Assembly: GCF_028705895.1 (NCBI RefSeq)
Contig: NZ_JAQWCQ010000025.1
Location: forward strand, 1 to 48,828
Reading direction: 5' to 3'
From: Massilibacteroides sp.
GTDB lineage: Bacteria; Bacteroidota; Bacteroidia; Bacteroidales; Tannerellaceae
Length of the DNA: 48,828 nt
Numbering within the stretch: the first letter of the stretch is position 1; each line of letters starts with the position of its first letter. This document shows, piece after piece, positions 35,558 to 43,342 of the stretch. The notes beneath the pieces are model-generated. The model did not search any database and was not told where the DNA came from. It saw nothing but the letters and a program-made list of their open reading frames with translations. Position numbers and translations under genes: made by a program.

Positions 35558-37216
35558 TCAGGCTTCAGGAGCTTGGTAAAGATAACGTTTGATACTTCTT
35601 TTAGGTGTTTTCTCAAATTCGTGTTGTTGAATATTTACCCCTGTAATTTTAGAAAAAGGAGGGAGCGCTTTATTTAGCTTATCAATATTTTCCTGCATCA
35701 GGGACTCAACTTGTTCATGGTTGATTTTTTGACTGTCGATAGCTTCCCAGTCCGGATAGACTAGTGCTAACAACCTGCTCTGGCTGGAAACGATGAGCGA
35801 CTCGCCAACAAAATCCATATTGTTCAATCGGTCTTCAATCTCTTCAGGGTAAATGTTTTGTCCGTTCGGACCTAAAATCATTGTTTTGCTTCGTCCCTTA
35901 ATATAAATAAACCCGTCTTCATCAACAGTTCCCAGATCACCAGTTCTCATCCAACCATCTGATTGCATTACTGCTTTTGTCGCTTCATCGTTTTTATAAT
36001 ACCCCAACATCAGGTTCATCCCCTTAACTAGTATCTCACCTACGTCCTTCTCGTTTTTATCTTCAATCTTGACTTCCATGCGATCGACTATACGTCCCAC
36101 CGAACCTTGTTTGAAAGTATCCCATTGTTCGTAAGCAATCAGAGGACCACATTCAGTCATACCATAACCTACGGTATATTTAAACTTAATAGTTTGCAGG
36201 AATGTCTCGACCTCTTTGTTAATCGCAGCACCTCCGATAACTAATTCTCCGAAGTTTCCTCCGAACGCATCATTCAGTTTAGCCGCAATTTTCTTTTTCA
36301 CAATCCCTTTAAGAACAGGAGTGTTCCACAAAAACTTGATAAGTGGTTTCTCGAGTTCCGGGAATACTTTGTTTTTTACAATTTTCTCGATTATAAGAGG
36401 AACTGCAAGAATAAGAGCTGGGCGGATCGTTGCAAATGCTTCAATAATAATTTTCGGGCTTGGAGTGCGCGTCAGAAAATGAACATGGCAACCTTTGTTG
36501 AACGAGTTTAATATCTCAAATGCCAGACCATACATATGCGCCATTGGCAGCATACATACAACATTATCTCCGGAATAGATGAAAGGAAGTTTGTCATACG
36601 CAAATTGAGTATTGCTCCAAAGACTTCTGTACGGGATCATTACACCTTTCGAAAAACCGGTTGTGCCCGATGTGTAATTAAGCACAGCCAATTCATCGGG
36701 CTCTTCAACGTGATACTTAATGGTATCAACCGAGAATGCACCTGCGTATTTTTTATCAAAATAAGAATCAATATTTTTAGCAACTTCCGAAACAGACTTA
36801 TTTGTAGCAGAAATAATCGACGAATCATCGAGTAACATGAAAAGGCTAACATCCGGCATCTCTTCGATACGAAGATTTTCCCAATTACTTTGAGCCACTA
36901 AAAGAGCTTTTGCCTCAGAGTGATTTATAATATTGTGTATATTTTCCGGAACAAAATCATGTAAAATAGGTACAATCACAGCACCATAAGAGAGTGCTCC
37001 AAAAAAACAGATTGCCCACTCTGATGAATTTTTTCCTACCAGCGCAACTTTATCTCCTTTTTTTATTCCTGCATGCTCCAAGAGTATGTGGAATTTCTCA
37101 ATCCTGATTGCTACATCAGTAAATGAAAATGTGGCTCCATTATAGTTAGAAAAGGCAGGTAAGTCTCTATGTTTCTTTATGCTGTTTTCTATCAGTGCTA
37201 AAAAACGATTGTCCAT
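35558..37216 (-). CDS. AMP-forming long-chain acyl-CoA synthetase
   Basis: The 552-residue enzyme activates a carboxylate, probably a fatty acid, to an acyl-adenylate and then to the CoA thioester. The phosphate-binding loop YTSGTTGFSKGV is near residue 178, YGMTECGPLI near 345, and TGDLGTVDEDGFIYIKGRSK near 435 marks the hinge before the mobile C-terminal domain. A catalytic-type lysine lies in the KTPKRSIKRYLY end. No transmembrane segment is evident, so it is likely cytoplasmic or peripheral. A TATCTTTG promoter element lies 45 bases upstream. Chain-length preference cannot be told. Confidence 0.9.
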   Translation of the reverse strand: MDNRFLALIENSIKKHRDLPAFSNYNGATFSFTDVAIRIEKFHILLEHAGIKKGDKVALVGKNSSEWAICFFGALSYGAVIVPILHDFVPENIHNIINHSEAKALLVAQSNWENLRIEEMPDVSLFMLLDDSSIISATNKSVSEVAKNIDSYFDKKYAGAFSVDTIKYHVEEPDELAVLNYTSGTTGFSKGVMIPYRSLWSNTQFAYDKLPFIYSGDNVVCMLPMAHMYGLAFEILNSFNKGCHVHFLTRTPSPKIIIEAFATIRPALILAVPLIIEKIVKNKVFPELEKPLIKFLWNTPVLKGIVKKKIAAKLNDAFGGNFGELVIGGAAINKEVETFLQTIKFKYTVGYGMTECGPLIAYEQWDTFKQGSVGRIVDRMEVKIEDKNEKDVGEILVKGMNLMLGYYKNDEATKAVMQSDGWMRTGDLGTVDEDGFIYIKGRSKTMILGPNGQNIYPEEIEDRLNNMDFVGESLIVSSQSRLLALVYPDWEAIDSQKINHEQVESLMQENIDKLNKALPPFSKITGVNIQQHEFEKTPKRSIKRYLYQAPEA

Positions 37217-37260
37217 GATTTATAGGTATTTATACAGCTATAACACTGTTGTTTACTATA

Positions 37261-37268
37261 CAAAGATA
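37261..37268 (-). promoter_or_regulatory. -7 element for the acyl-CoA synthetase operon
   Basis: On the minus strand this reads TATCTTTG, an exact TAnnTTTG, 45 bases before the synthetase ATG. It probably drives the synthetase and then sbcD-sbcC, since those follow with short gaps. Confidence 0.6.
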
Positions 37269-37358
37269 ATAAAAGGTTAGAAATTATGATATCTCTGTAC
37301 TAAAGGACTTGGATGTAACAACCTGAATACTGTATCGAAACAGAAATACAAGAGAGAG

Positions 37359-38246
37359 CTATTCCTTTTCTCCTTTTTTCTTATTCCGTTTAAATTTATA
37401 TTTCTCAAAATCACTCATCTGTCTCTTCTTTGCTTTGTCTGCACGCTGTTTCCCTATGCGAGGGCCTGATGCTTTTGCCGACATGCGGGGTTGAGGCGAC
37501 TTCGATTTGCTCTTTTTGGCTGATTTTTCCGGATCAACATGATTGTCCGATTTATCAAGGAGATCAAACAGGCCTTCCAGCTCATTTGAGGTGAGTTCAC
37601 GGAAATTGCCTTGTCCTAATTTACCTAATTGAATGTTCATTATTTTACACCGTTCAAGCTTGGTTACTTCATAGTTGAAGTATTCACACATTCTGCGGAT
37701 CTGACGATTCAATCCCTGTATAAGAGTTATCTTAAACGTATAAGGATTGATCTCTTCCAATTCACACTTACGGGTAACCCGGTCTAAAACAGGAACCCCA
37801 TTGGCCATTTGCGTCAGAAATTCTTTGGTGACAGGTCTGTCCACAGAAACAATATATTCCTTTTTATGGTTATTCCCGGCCCGTAATATTTTATTCACGA
37901 TATCTCCATTATTCGTCAGCAGAATCAATCCCTGAGAATCCTTGTCCAGACGGCCTATCGGGAATATACGTTGTTCGTGACTGATGAAGTCAATAATATT
38001 GTTTCTGTCGGAACGGTCTGTTGTCGAAACAACACCTACAGGTTTGTTGAATGCAATATAGACAGGTTCAATATCAGCGCTGACCAAATGGCCGTTTACA
38101 TACACTTTATGCCCCGGTAATACCTTTGTTCCTATTCCCGCTCGTTTACCGTTAACCGTGACATTGCCACTCTCGATGAATCTATCTGCTTCACGTCGGG
38201 AGCAATATCCTGAAGCACTGATATATTTGTTTAATCTATATTCCAT
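37359..38246 (-). CDS. RluB/RluF-type pseudouridine synthase
   Basis: This enzyme converts uridine to pseudouridine, most likely in 23S rRNA. I start it at 38246, giving [20 protein letters not shown] at the head of an S4 RNA-binding domain. The open frame from 38270 would begin upstream of the promoter's start region. The catalytic aspartate is in [10 protein letters not shown] near residue 105. [17 protein letters not shown] near 190 fits the RluB/RluF group. The last 60 residues form a very basic, low-complexity tail rich in Lys, Ser and Arg that likely adds RNA contacts. It diverges from the GH20 gene on the plus strand. Confidence 0.9.
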   Translation of the reverse strand: MEYRLNKYISASGYCSRREADRFIESGNVTVNGKRAGIGTKVLPGHKVYVNGHLVSADIEPVYIAFNKPVGVVSTTDRSDRNNIIDFISHEQRIFPIGRLDKDSQGLILLTNNGDIVNKILRAGNNHKKEYIVSVDRPVTKEFLTQMANGVPVLDRVTRKCELEEINPYTFKITLIQGLNRQIRRMCEYFNYEVTKLERCKIMNIQLGKLGQGNFRELTSNELEGLFDLLDKSDNHVDPEKSAKKSKSKSPQPRMSAKASGPRIGKQRADKAKKRQMSDFEKYKFKRNKKKGEKE

Positions 38247-38267
38247 GTGTCGTTTTATATTAGCCCG

Positions 38268-38275
38268 CAAAGATA
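38268..38275 (-). promoter_or_regulatory. -7 element for the pseudouridine synthase
   Basis: The minus strand reads TATCTTTG, exact to TAnnTTTG, 22 bases before the chosen ATG at 38246. This closeness supports the shorter start. Confidence 0.6.
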
Positions 38276-38301
38276 AGTAAGAAATATATAGAAACTATCA
38301 C

Positions 38302-38309
38302 TATATTTG
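38302..38309 (+). promoter_or_regulatory. -7 element for the GH20 gene
   Basis: TATATTTG matches TAnnTTTG exactly and lies 28 bases before the GH20 ATG. It is back to back with the minus-strand promoter at 38268-38275, so the two genes share a short divergent control region. Confidence 0.6.
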
Positions 38310-38337
38310 TCAGTTAACTAACTAAATCTATATCAAC

Positions 38338-40125
38338 ATGAGAAATTGTATTATTGTTGCTGTCCTATTTCTGTTTTCCTGTGCTTTATGGGCACAATCG
38401 CCGTCGTTGATACCGACTCCTAAAACGATGGAACTTTCATCCGGAGAATTTGATTTTTCTTCTTCTACCCGAATAAACGCTCAGGGAGAAGATGCAAAAA
38501 AGAACGTGACGTTCCTTAATAAATATTTGAAGGATACTTTTGGGTTTACATTGAAAAACGGTTCCGGAAAAAACTCTATCCGTCTGATTACAGATAAATC
38601 ACTGCCGAATGAAGCCTATCGCATCGATATAACTAAAGATGAGATAACAATACGAGGAAATGGTGCCGGTTTGTTTTATGCAGTCAATACTTTACAACAA
38701 TTGATTCCTAATACGGGAACCAAAATCCCTTGTCTTAAAATAGCAGATGAGCCACGTTTTGCTTATCGTGGTCTGATGCTTGACGTAGGACGTTATTTCT
38801 TTACCGTAGATTATCTGAAATCGTTTATTGATCAGATGGCACACTATAAACTGAATGTTTTTCACTGGCACCTGACCGAAGATGGAGGTTGGCGTATTGA
38901 GATTAAAAAATATCCTGAATTAACGAAAAAAGGCGCTTGGAGAAGTAGTTCTCAATACACGCGCGAAGGCGGGTTGCAGGATAGAGTTCCTCATGGCGGA
39001 TTCTATTCGCAGGAAGATGTGAAAGAATTGGTGAAATATGCGGCTGAACGTCATGTCGAGATTATACCCGAGATCGAAATGCCCGGACATGCATCTGCAG
39101 CTCTGTCGGTATATCCTGAACTATCCTGTTCCGGAAAGCCGATAGCATTGCCTTTGCCATGGGGGATTAAAAATGATATTTTCTGTGGAGGAAACGATGC
39201 GGTGTTCTCCTTTTTAGAAGATGTCTTGTCTGAAATTATACCGTTGTTTCCCAGTGAATACATACATATCGGGGGAGACGAAGCTCCCAAAAAACATTGG
39301 AAAGAATGTCCGAAATGCCAGGCTCGCATTAAAGCTGAAGGACTGAAAGATGAACATGAATTGCAGAGCTATTTCATACAGCGTATCGAACGTTTTGTGA
39401 ATAGTAAAGGGAAGCGCATTATTGGTTGGGATGAAATTCTGGAAGGAGGTTTGGCTCCGAATGCAACAGTTATGAGTTGGCGTGGAGAAGAAGGAGGTAT
39501 TGCTGCAGCGAATATGCATCACGATGTTATTATGACTCCCAATACTTATCTTTATTTTGATTATTATCAATCTCGCGATAAACAAAACGAGCCAATTAAT
39601 ATCGGAGGTTTCTTGCCTTTAGATAAAGTCTATAGCTATGAACCTTATACTCCAAAGATCACCAAAGAACAACAAAAATTTATAAAGGGTGTACAGGGTA
39701 ATATCTGGATGGAGTATATACATTCCGGCGCAATGGTCGAATATATGACTTATCCCCGCGCTTTAGCTTTAGCAGAAATCGGCTGGTCGCCTGCTGATAA
39801 AAAAGATTATGCGGATTTTCTGAAGCGTATTCCTGCACGCCTTGCTTCAATGGATAAAGCCGGTATTATGTTCCGTATTCCCGAGCCGTTTGGATGGGAT
39901 AAAGTAAAGATTGAGAATGCTCAGGCCGTGATTAATTTAGTTGCCCCGGTTGAAGGCGCTGAAATATACTATACAACTGACGGCAGTGACCCTGCTGCAG
40001 GAGGTACACGTTATACCGGTACTCTTCGTTTGCCTTTGAAGTTAGAAGGTCTGGATATAAAATGTATTGTAACATTGCCTTCCGGCAGAAGTAGCGGAGT
40101 GTACCATGTACAATCCGGAGAATAA
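38338..40125 (+). CDS. GH20 beta-N-acetylhexosaminidase
   Basis: The 595-residue enzyme removes terminal N-acetylglucosamine or N-acetylgalactosamine from glycans by substrate-assisted catalysis. It has a signal peptide (1-19, ending ALWAQ) and a GH20b-type N-terminal domain to about residue 135. The barrel starts at FAYRGLMLDVGR. The sugar-binding HWHLTEDGGWR is near 178 and the catalytic pair D314-E315 is in HIGGDEAPK. The last 75 residues look like a small chitobiase C-terminal beta domain with YYTTDGSDP. Periplasmic or surface location is expected. It stands alone, without sulfatases or other glycan genes nearby. Confidence 0.95.
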   Translation: MRNCIIVAVLFLFSCALWAQSPSLIPTPKTMELSSGEFDFSSSTRINAQGEDAKKNVTFLNKYLKDTFGFTLKNGSGKNSIRLITDKSLPNEAYRIDITKDEITIRGNGAGLFYAVNTLQQLIPNTGTKIPCLKIADEPRFAYRGLMLDVGRYFFTVDYLKSFIDQMAHYKLNVFHWHLTEDGGWRIEIKKYPELTKKGAWRSSSQYTREGGLQDRVPHGGFYSQEDVKELVKYAAERHVEIIPEIEMPGHASAALSVYPELSCSGKPIALPLPWGIKNDIFCGGNDAVFSFLEDVLSEIIPLFPSEYIHIGGDEAPKKHWKECPKCQARIKAEGLKDEHELQSYFIQRIERFVNSKGKRIIGWDEILEGGLAPNATVMSWRGEEGGIAAANMHHDVIMTPNTYLYFDYYQSRDKQNEPINIGGFLPLDKVYSYEPYTPKITKEQQKFIKGVQGNIWMEYIHSGAMVEYMTYPRALALAEIGWSPADKKDYADFLKRIPARLASMDKAGIMFRIPEPFGWDKVKIENAQAVINLVAPVEGAEIYYTTDGSDPAAGGTRYTGTLRLPLKLEGLDIKCIVTLPSGRSSGVYHVQSGE

Positions 40126-40169
40126 CGTATATCTTTTGTTAATTGAAAATCAAGGTTGAAATCTTTTTA

Positions 40170-40235
40170 AATTTAGACCTACCTCTAATTTGATTTAGAC
40201 CTACCTTAAAATTGATTTAGACCTACCTCTAAATT
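40170..40235. repeat. Three tandem 22-bp dyad units between GH20 and ahpF
   Basis: Three abutting units lie at 40170-40191, 40192-40213 and 40214-40235. Each has an 8-base arm (AATTTAGA or GATTTAGA), the invariant centre CCTACC, and a pairing 8-base arm (TCTAATTT, TTAAAATT, TCTAAATT). Seven of eight positions pair in the first; all eight pair in the third if one G-T is allowed. The array follows GH20 by 44 bases, in the convergent gap before ahpF. It shares size and 8-6-8 layout with the array at 7824-7911 but not sequence. Confidence 0.85.
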
Positions 40236-40260
40236 TCGATGCTCCCTAATGTTTACAAAA

Positions 40261-40302
40261 TTTCCCCTTTATCTTTGACCGCAGTCAAAAATAAAGGGGA
40301 AA
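40261..40302. terminator. Long hairpin between convergent GH20 and ahpF
   Basis: A 12-bp arm at 40261-40272 pairs exactly with 40291-40302. Inside it TTTGAC (40274-40279) pairs with GTCAAA (40284-40289) around CGCA, with one mismatch between the two blocks. The position between converging genes suits a two-way terminator. On the minus strand it is followed by a short TTTT. A chance TATCTTTG promoter-like match lies inside the stem. Confidence 0.7.
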
Positions 40303-40335
40303 TATAAAACGGTTAGTAAAATACATTTAAAACGT

Positions 40336-40358
40336 AGGATAATTTTTTTTGTTATCCT
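40336..40358 (-). terminator. Small hairpin at the ahpF stop
   Basis: AGGATAA (40336-40342) pairs with TTATCCT (40352-40358), and the ahpF stop codon lies in one arm. A TTTT follows a few bases later on the minus strand. It may add to the longer hairpin beyond it in ending the ahpCF message. Confidence 0.4.
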
Positions 40359-41914
40359 AAAATTCCCCTGATTCTATCGTCAAATGCTGATAAGGCAGCT
40401 TTTGCACCTTCTCCCATTGCGATAATGATTTGTTTATACGGTACTGTGGAAACGTCTCCTGCTGCATAAATTCCGGGAATATTGGTACGACAATGATTGT
40501 CTATAACAATTTCTCCCGAACGGTTGGTGTCAACCAGATTACGGAATGGACTACTGTTAGGTGCTAAACCTATCTGTACAAAGATTCCATCTAATTCTAT
40601 AGTCCGTGTTGCCTCCGTGTTTCTGTCTTTCACCTGTATTCCTGTTACTTTTTCACCATTTCCAACAACTTGCAGAGTCTGCGAACTTGTGAAAACTTCT
40701 ACATTCGGAAGACTTTTTACTTTCTCCTGTAAGACCTGATCAGCTTTAAGCTCATCTAAAAATTCTAAAACCGTTACTTTAGAGCAGATACCAGCTAAGT
40801 CGATAGCTGCTTCAATACCAGAATTACCTCCTCCTACAACGGCAACCTGTTTTCCTTTATAAAATGGTCCGTCGCAATGAGGACAAAAGGCAACGCCATG
40901 CCCGATATGTTCTGCTTCACCCGGAATATTCAGTTTTCTCCAGCTTGCACCACTTGCTACGATTACTGCCGGAGCTGTAAAGCGTTCACCATTAACCGTG
41001 ATAAGTGTTTTTTTATTATCCGCTAACTCAACTTTACCTACTTGACGATGTTCTAATATGTCAATAGGATATTGCGCCATGTGCGTTTTCAGATTATCAG
41101 CTAAAGCACTACCGGTTGTTTCTGTAATAGAGATCAGATTTTCAATACTTACCGTGTCTTTCACCTGCCCTCCGATTCTTTCAGCCAGAACAGCAACTTT
41201 TAATCCTTTTCGTGCAGAGTAAATTGCTGAAGCAGCTCCGGCCGGACCTCCACCGACAACAAGCACGTCGTATTCTTTTACAGTGTTGTCTGTTATGTCG
41301 ATAGCGCTTTCGTCAATACCATATTTCGCTTCTAATTTTCCTAATAATTCTCCAAAATCAGAACGCCCCGAATGAATCAATTCGCCATCAGCAAATACAG
41401 CGGGAACGCCATGCAATTTCAACGCATCGACCTCCGCCTGATTGATTGCTCCATCAACCATTTCATGCGTGATGTTATGGTTTAAAGTCACCATCGCATT
41501 TAATGCCTGAACAACGTCCGGACAGTTGGTGCAGGTTAAGGATACATAAGTGGTCAGATGAATCTGCCCCTTGAGCGCCTTAACTCTGTTGCTGATAGTT
41601 TCATCCGGAAGGTTTTTCCCCTTCTCATCAGCATTGAGAATAGCCAATAGTAAAGAGGTAAATTCATGCCCGTTTGGTACTCCACGGAATTTTATTCCTG
41701 TATCCGTTCCATCCTTAAGGATCGAAAATTGTAACCCTTCCCCATCATTTATCTGTAGCTTTATCTGGGAACTGCTATCAGCTACATCACTCAAAAGACC
41801 GACAAGTTCTTCTCTGCTTTCATGAGTAGGAGAAACAGTCACATTAAAAATATATTCTGCCCCTAAAGTGGCAAAAATGCTTTTCAATTGATCTTTTAAT
41901 TCTTGTTCTAACAT
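40352..41914 (-). CDS. ahpF: AhpF alkyl hydroperoxide reductase flavoprotein
   Basis: AhpF passes electrons from NADH through FAD and two disulfide centres to AhpC. I start it at 41914 (MLEQELKDQL). The upstream ATG at 41950 lies within the intercistronic hairpin. The 520-residue protein has two fused thioredoxin-like N-terminal domains with the CTNC disulfide near residue 129. The FAD site VVGGGPAGAASAIYSARKG is near 218, a second redox pair FCPHC near 350, the NADH site VVGGGNSGIEAA near 365, and the final GDVSTVPYKQI flavin loop. It follows ahpC across a hairpin. Confidence 0.96.
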   Translation of the reverse strand: MLEQELKDQLKSIFATLGAEYIFNVTVSPTHESREELVGLLSDVADSSSQIKLQINDGEGLQFSILKDGTDTGIKFRGVPNGHEFTSLLLAILNADEKGKNLPDETISNRVKALKGQIHLTTYVSLTCTNCPDVVQALNAMVTLNHNITHEMVDGAINQAEVDALKLHGVPAVFADGELIHSGRSDFGELLGKLEAKYGIDESAIDITDNTVKEYDVLVVGGGPAGAASAIYSARKGLKVAVLAERIGGQVKDTVSIENLISITETTGSALADNLKTHMAQYPIDILEHRQVGKVELADNKKTLITVNGERFTAPAVIVASGASWRKLNIPGEAEHIGHGVAFCPHCDGPFYKGKQVAVVGGGNSGIEAAIDLAGICSKVTVLEFLDELKADQVLQEKVKSLPNVEVFTSSQTLQVVGNGEKVTGIQVKDRNTEATRTIELDGIFVQIGLAPNSSPFRNLVDTNRSGEIVIDNHCRTNIPGIYAAGDVSTVPYKQIIIAMGEGAKAALSAFDDRIRGILG

Positions 41915-41948
41915 AGACTGTTTTTTTTGTTTGTTATAGACAAGATAC

Positions 41949-41985
41949 AAAACAGGCCGACAATAATGGTTTGCCGGCCTGTTTT
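41949..41985 (-). terminator. Intercistronic hairpin between ahpC and ahpF
   Basis: An 11-bp perfect GC-containing stem pairs 41949-41959 with 41975-41985 around a 15-base loop. It starts 10 bases after the ahpC stop. On the minus strand the stem ends in TTTTG. On the plus strand it is followed by seven T. As ahpF has no clear promoter of its own, this likely attenuates rather than ends transcription, giving more AhpC than AhpF. Confidence 0.7.
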
Positions 41986-41995
41986 TTTCTGTTAT

Positions 41996-42562
41996 TTAGA
42001 TTTTACCGACTAAGTCAATACTTGGCTTCAATGTAGCATCACCTTTCTTCCATTTTGCAGGGCATACCTCACCATCGTGACTTGCAACGAATAATGCAGC
42101 TTCTGTTTTACGAAGCAATTCGTCAGCGTTACGTCCGATGTTATTATCGTGTATTTCTGCAACTTTAATTTTTCCTTCCGGATTTACAAGGAATGTTCCA
42201 CGATAAGCAACGCCTTCTTCTTCAATCATTACACCGAATCCACGACTCAGAACCCCTGTTGGGTCAGCAAGCATAGGGTATTTGATTTTACGAATGCTTT
42301 CAGAAGCGTCATGCCATGCTTTGTGTACAAAGTGCGTATCCGTACTTACTGAATAGATTTCAACACCCAACTCCTGGAATTTAGCGTATTTGTCAGCCAT
42401 ATCTTCCAATTCTGTAGGACAAACGAAGGTGAAGTCGGCAGGATAGAAAAAGAAAATAGACCATTTCCCTTTGATATCTTCGCTGCTTACTGTTTTGAAA
42501 CTTCCGTTGTGATAAGCCTGTACTTTAAAATCTGTTACTTGAGAATTAATAATTGGTTCCAT
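41996..42562 (-). CDS. ahpC: AhpC peroxiredoxin
   Basis: AhpC reduces hydrogen peroxide and organic hydroperoxides in the cytoplasm. The 188-residue protein is a typical 2-Cys peroxiredoxin of normal length. The peroxidatic cysteine is C48 in FTFVCPTE and the resolving cysteine C167 in GEVCPAKW. It forms an operon with ahpF. A TATTTTTG promoter element lies 42 bases upstream of the ATG. In related bacteria OxyR controls this operon; no OxyR site is clear here. Confidence 0.97.
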   Translation of the reverse strand: MEPIINSQVTDFKVQAYHNGSFKTVSSEDIKGKWSIFFFYPADFTFVCPTELEDMADKYAKFQELGVEIYSVSTDTHFVHKAWHDASESIRKIKYPMLADPTGVLSRGFGVMIEEEGVAYRGTFLVNPEGKIKVAEIHDNNIGRNADELLRKTEAALFVASHDGEVCPAKWKKGDATLKPSIDLVGKI

Positions 42563-42603
42563 ACGTTTGATTTTTTATATGTTTTTATGTGATTTATCTG
42601 TCA

Positions 42604-42611
42604 CAAAAATA
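42604..42611 (-). promoter_or_regulatory. -7 element for ahpCF
   Basis: The minus strand reads TATTTTTG, an exact TAnnTTTG, 42 bases before the ahpC ATG. Confidence 0.55.
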
Positions 42612-42706
42612 TACACAATAATCCGGAAGGAAGAAAATTATCAATCGGTAAATTCTATAGCCTGATAGATGGAAGAGCTTTACTTTCATAAGTCAATAAT
42701 AATGTG

Positions 42707-42714
42707 TAGTTTTG
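42707..42714 (+). promoter_or_regulatory. -7 element for the DUF4290-murA cluster
   Basis: TAGTTTTG matches TAnnTTTG and lies 22 bases before the DUF4290 ATG. The tight spacing of the genes behind it suggests it drives at least murA and rimM too. Confidence 0.6.
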
Positions 42715-42736
42715 CATTCTAAATATAGTTATTAGT

Positions 42737-43342
42737 ATGGAATATAATACAGCAGAAAAAACGCTGCCTTTGCCTGAGTATGGACGTAATATTCAGAATA
42801 TGGTGGACTATTGTGTCACGATTGAAGACCGTCAGGAACGCAAGCGTTGTGCAGATACAATTATAAATATAATGGGTAATATGTTTCCCCATTTGCGCGA
42901 TGTGAATGACTTTAAGCATATTTTGTGGGATCATCTTGCCATTATGGCAGATTTCAAACTGGATATAGATTATCCCTACGAGATAGTGAAAAAGGAAGAT
43001 TTACATTCACGACCTTCGAAAATTCCTTATGGAAATGCTCGTATCCGTTATCGCCACTATGGAAAAACGCTGGAGCAGATGATCCAGAAAGCAACAGAAT
43101 TGCAAGAAGGCGAAGAACGTGATCAATTGATTAAACTTTTGGCTAATCAGATGAAAAAATCTTTTCTTGCCTGGAATAAAGAATCTGTAGATGATGAAAA
43201 GATTTTTAAAGATTTACACGAATTATCCAAAGGGAAAATCTCACTTTCTACGGACGAATATAAACTAACGGAAGTCCGTGACCTCCTGGCCAGAAATAAT
43301 ACGAATACCAATCGTAAAAATCATTCACGCAAAGGAAGATGA
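42737..43342 (+). CDS. DUF4290-family protein
   Basis: This 201-residue soluble protein matches the Bacteroidota family DUF4290, for which I know no established function. It is mainly helical by composition and has YNTAEKTLPLPEYGRNIQNM at its start, a strongly conserved-looking segment. The last 15 residues are basic and low complexity. The stop overlaps the murA ATG by 4 bases. That link, and presence next to envelope genes, hints at a role in cell-wall synthesis or division, but this is inference from position only. Confidence 0.82.
   Translation: MEYNTAEKTLPLPEYGRNIQNMVDYCVTIEDRQERKRCADTIINIMGNMFPHLRDVNDFKHILWDHLAIMADFKLDIDYPYEIVKKEDLHSRPSKIPYGNARIRYRHYGKTLEQMIQKATELQEGEERDQLIKLLANQMKKSFLAWNKESVDDEKIFKDLHELSKGKISLSTDEYKLTEVRDLLARNNTNTNRKNHSRKGR

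Noticed and set aside
40270-40277. TATCTTTG as a true plus-strand promoter
   Set aside because: It lies inside a long hairpin stem between convergent genes and no plus-strand gene follows. I keep only the small-RNA possibility as a finding.
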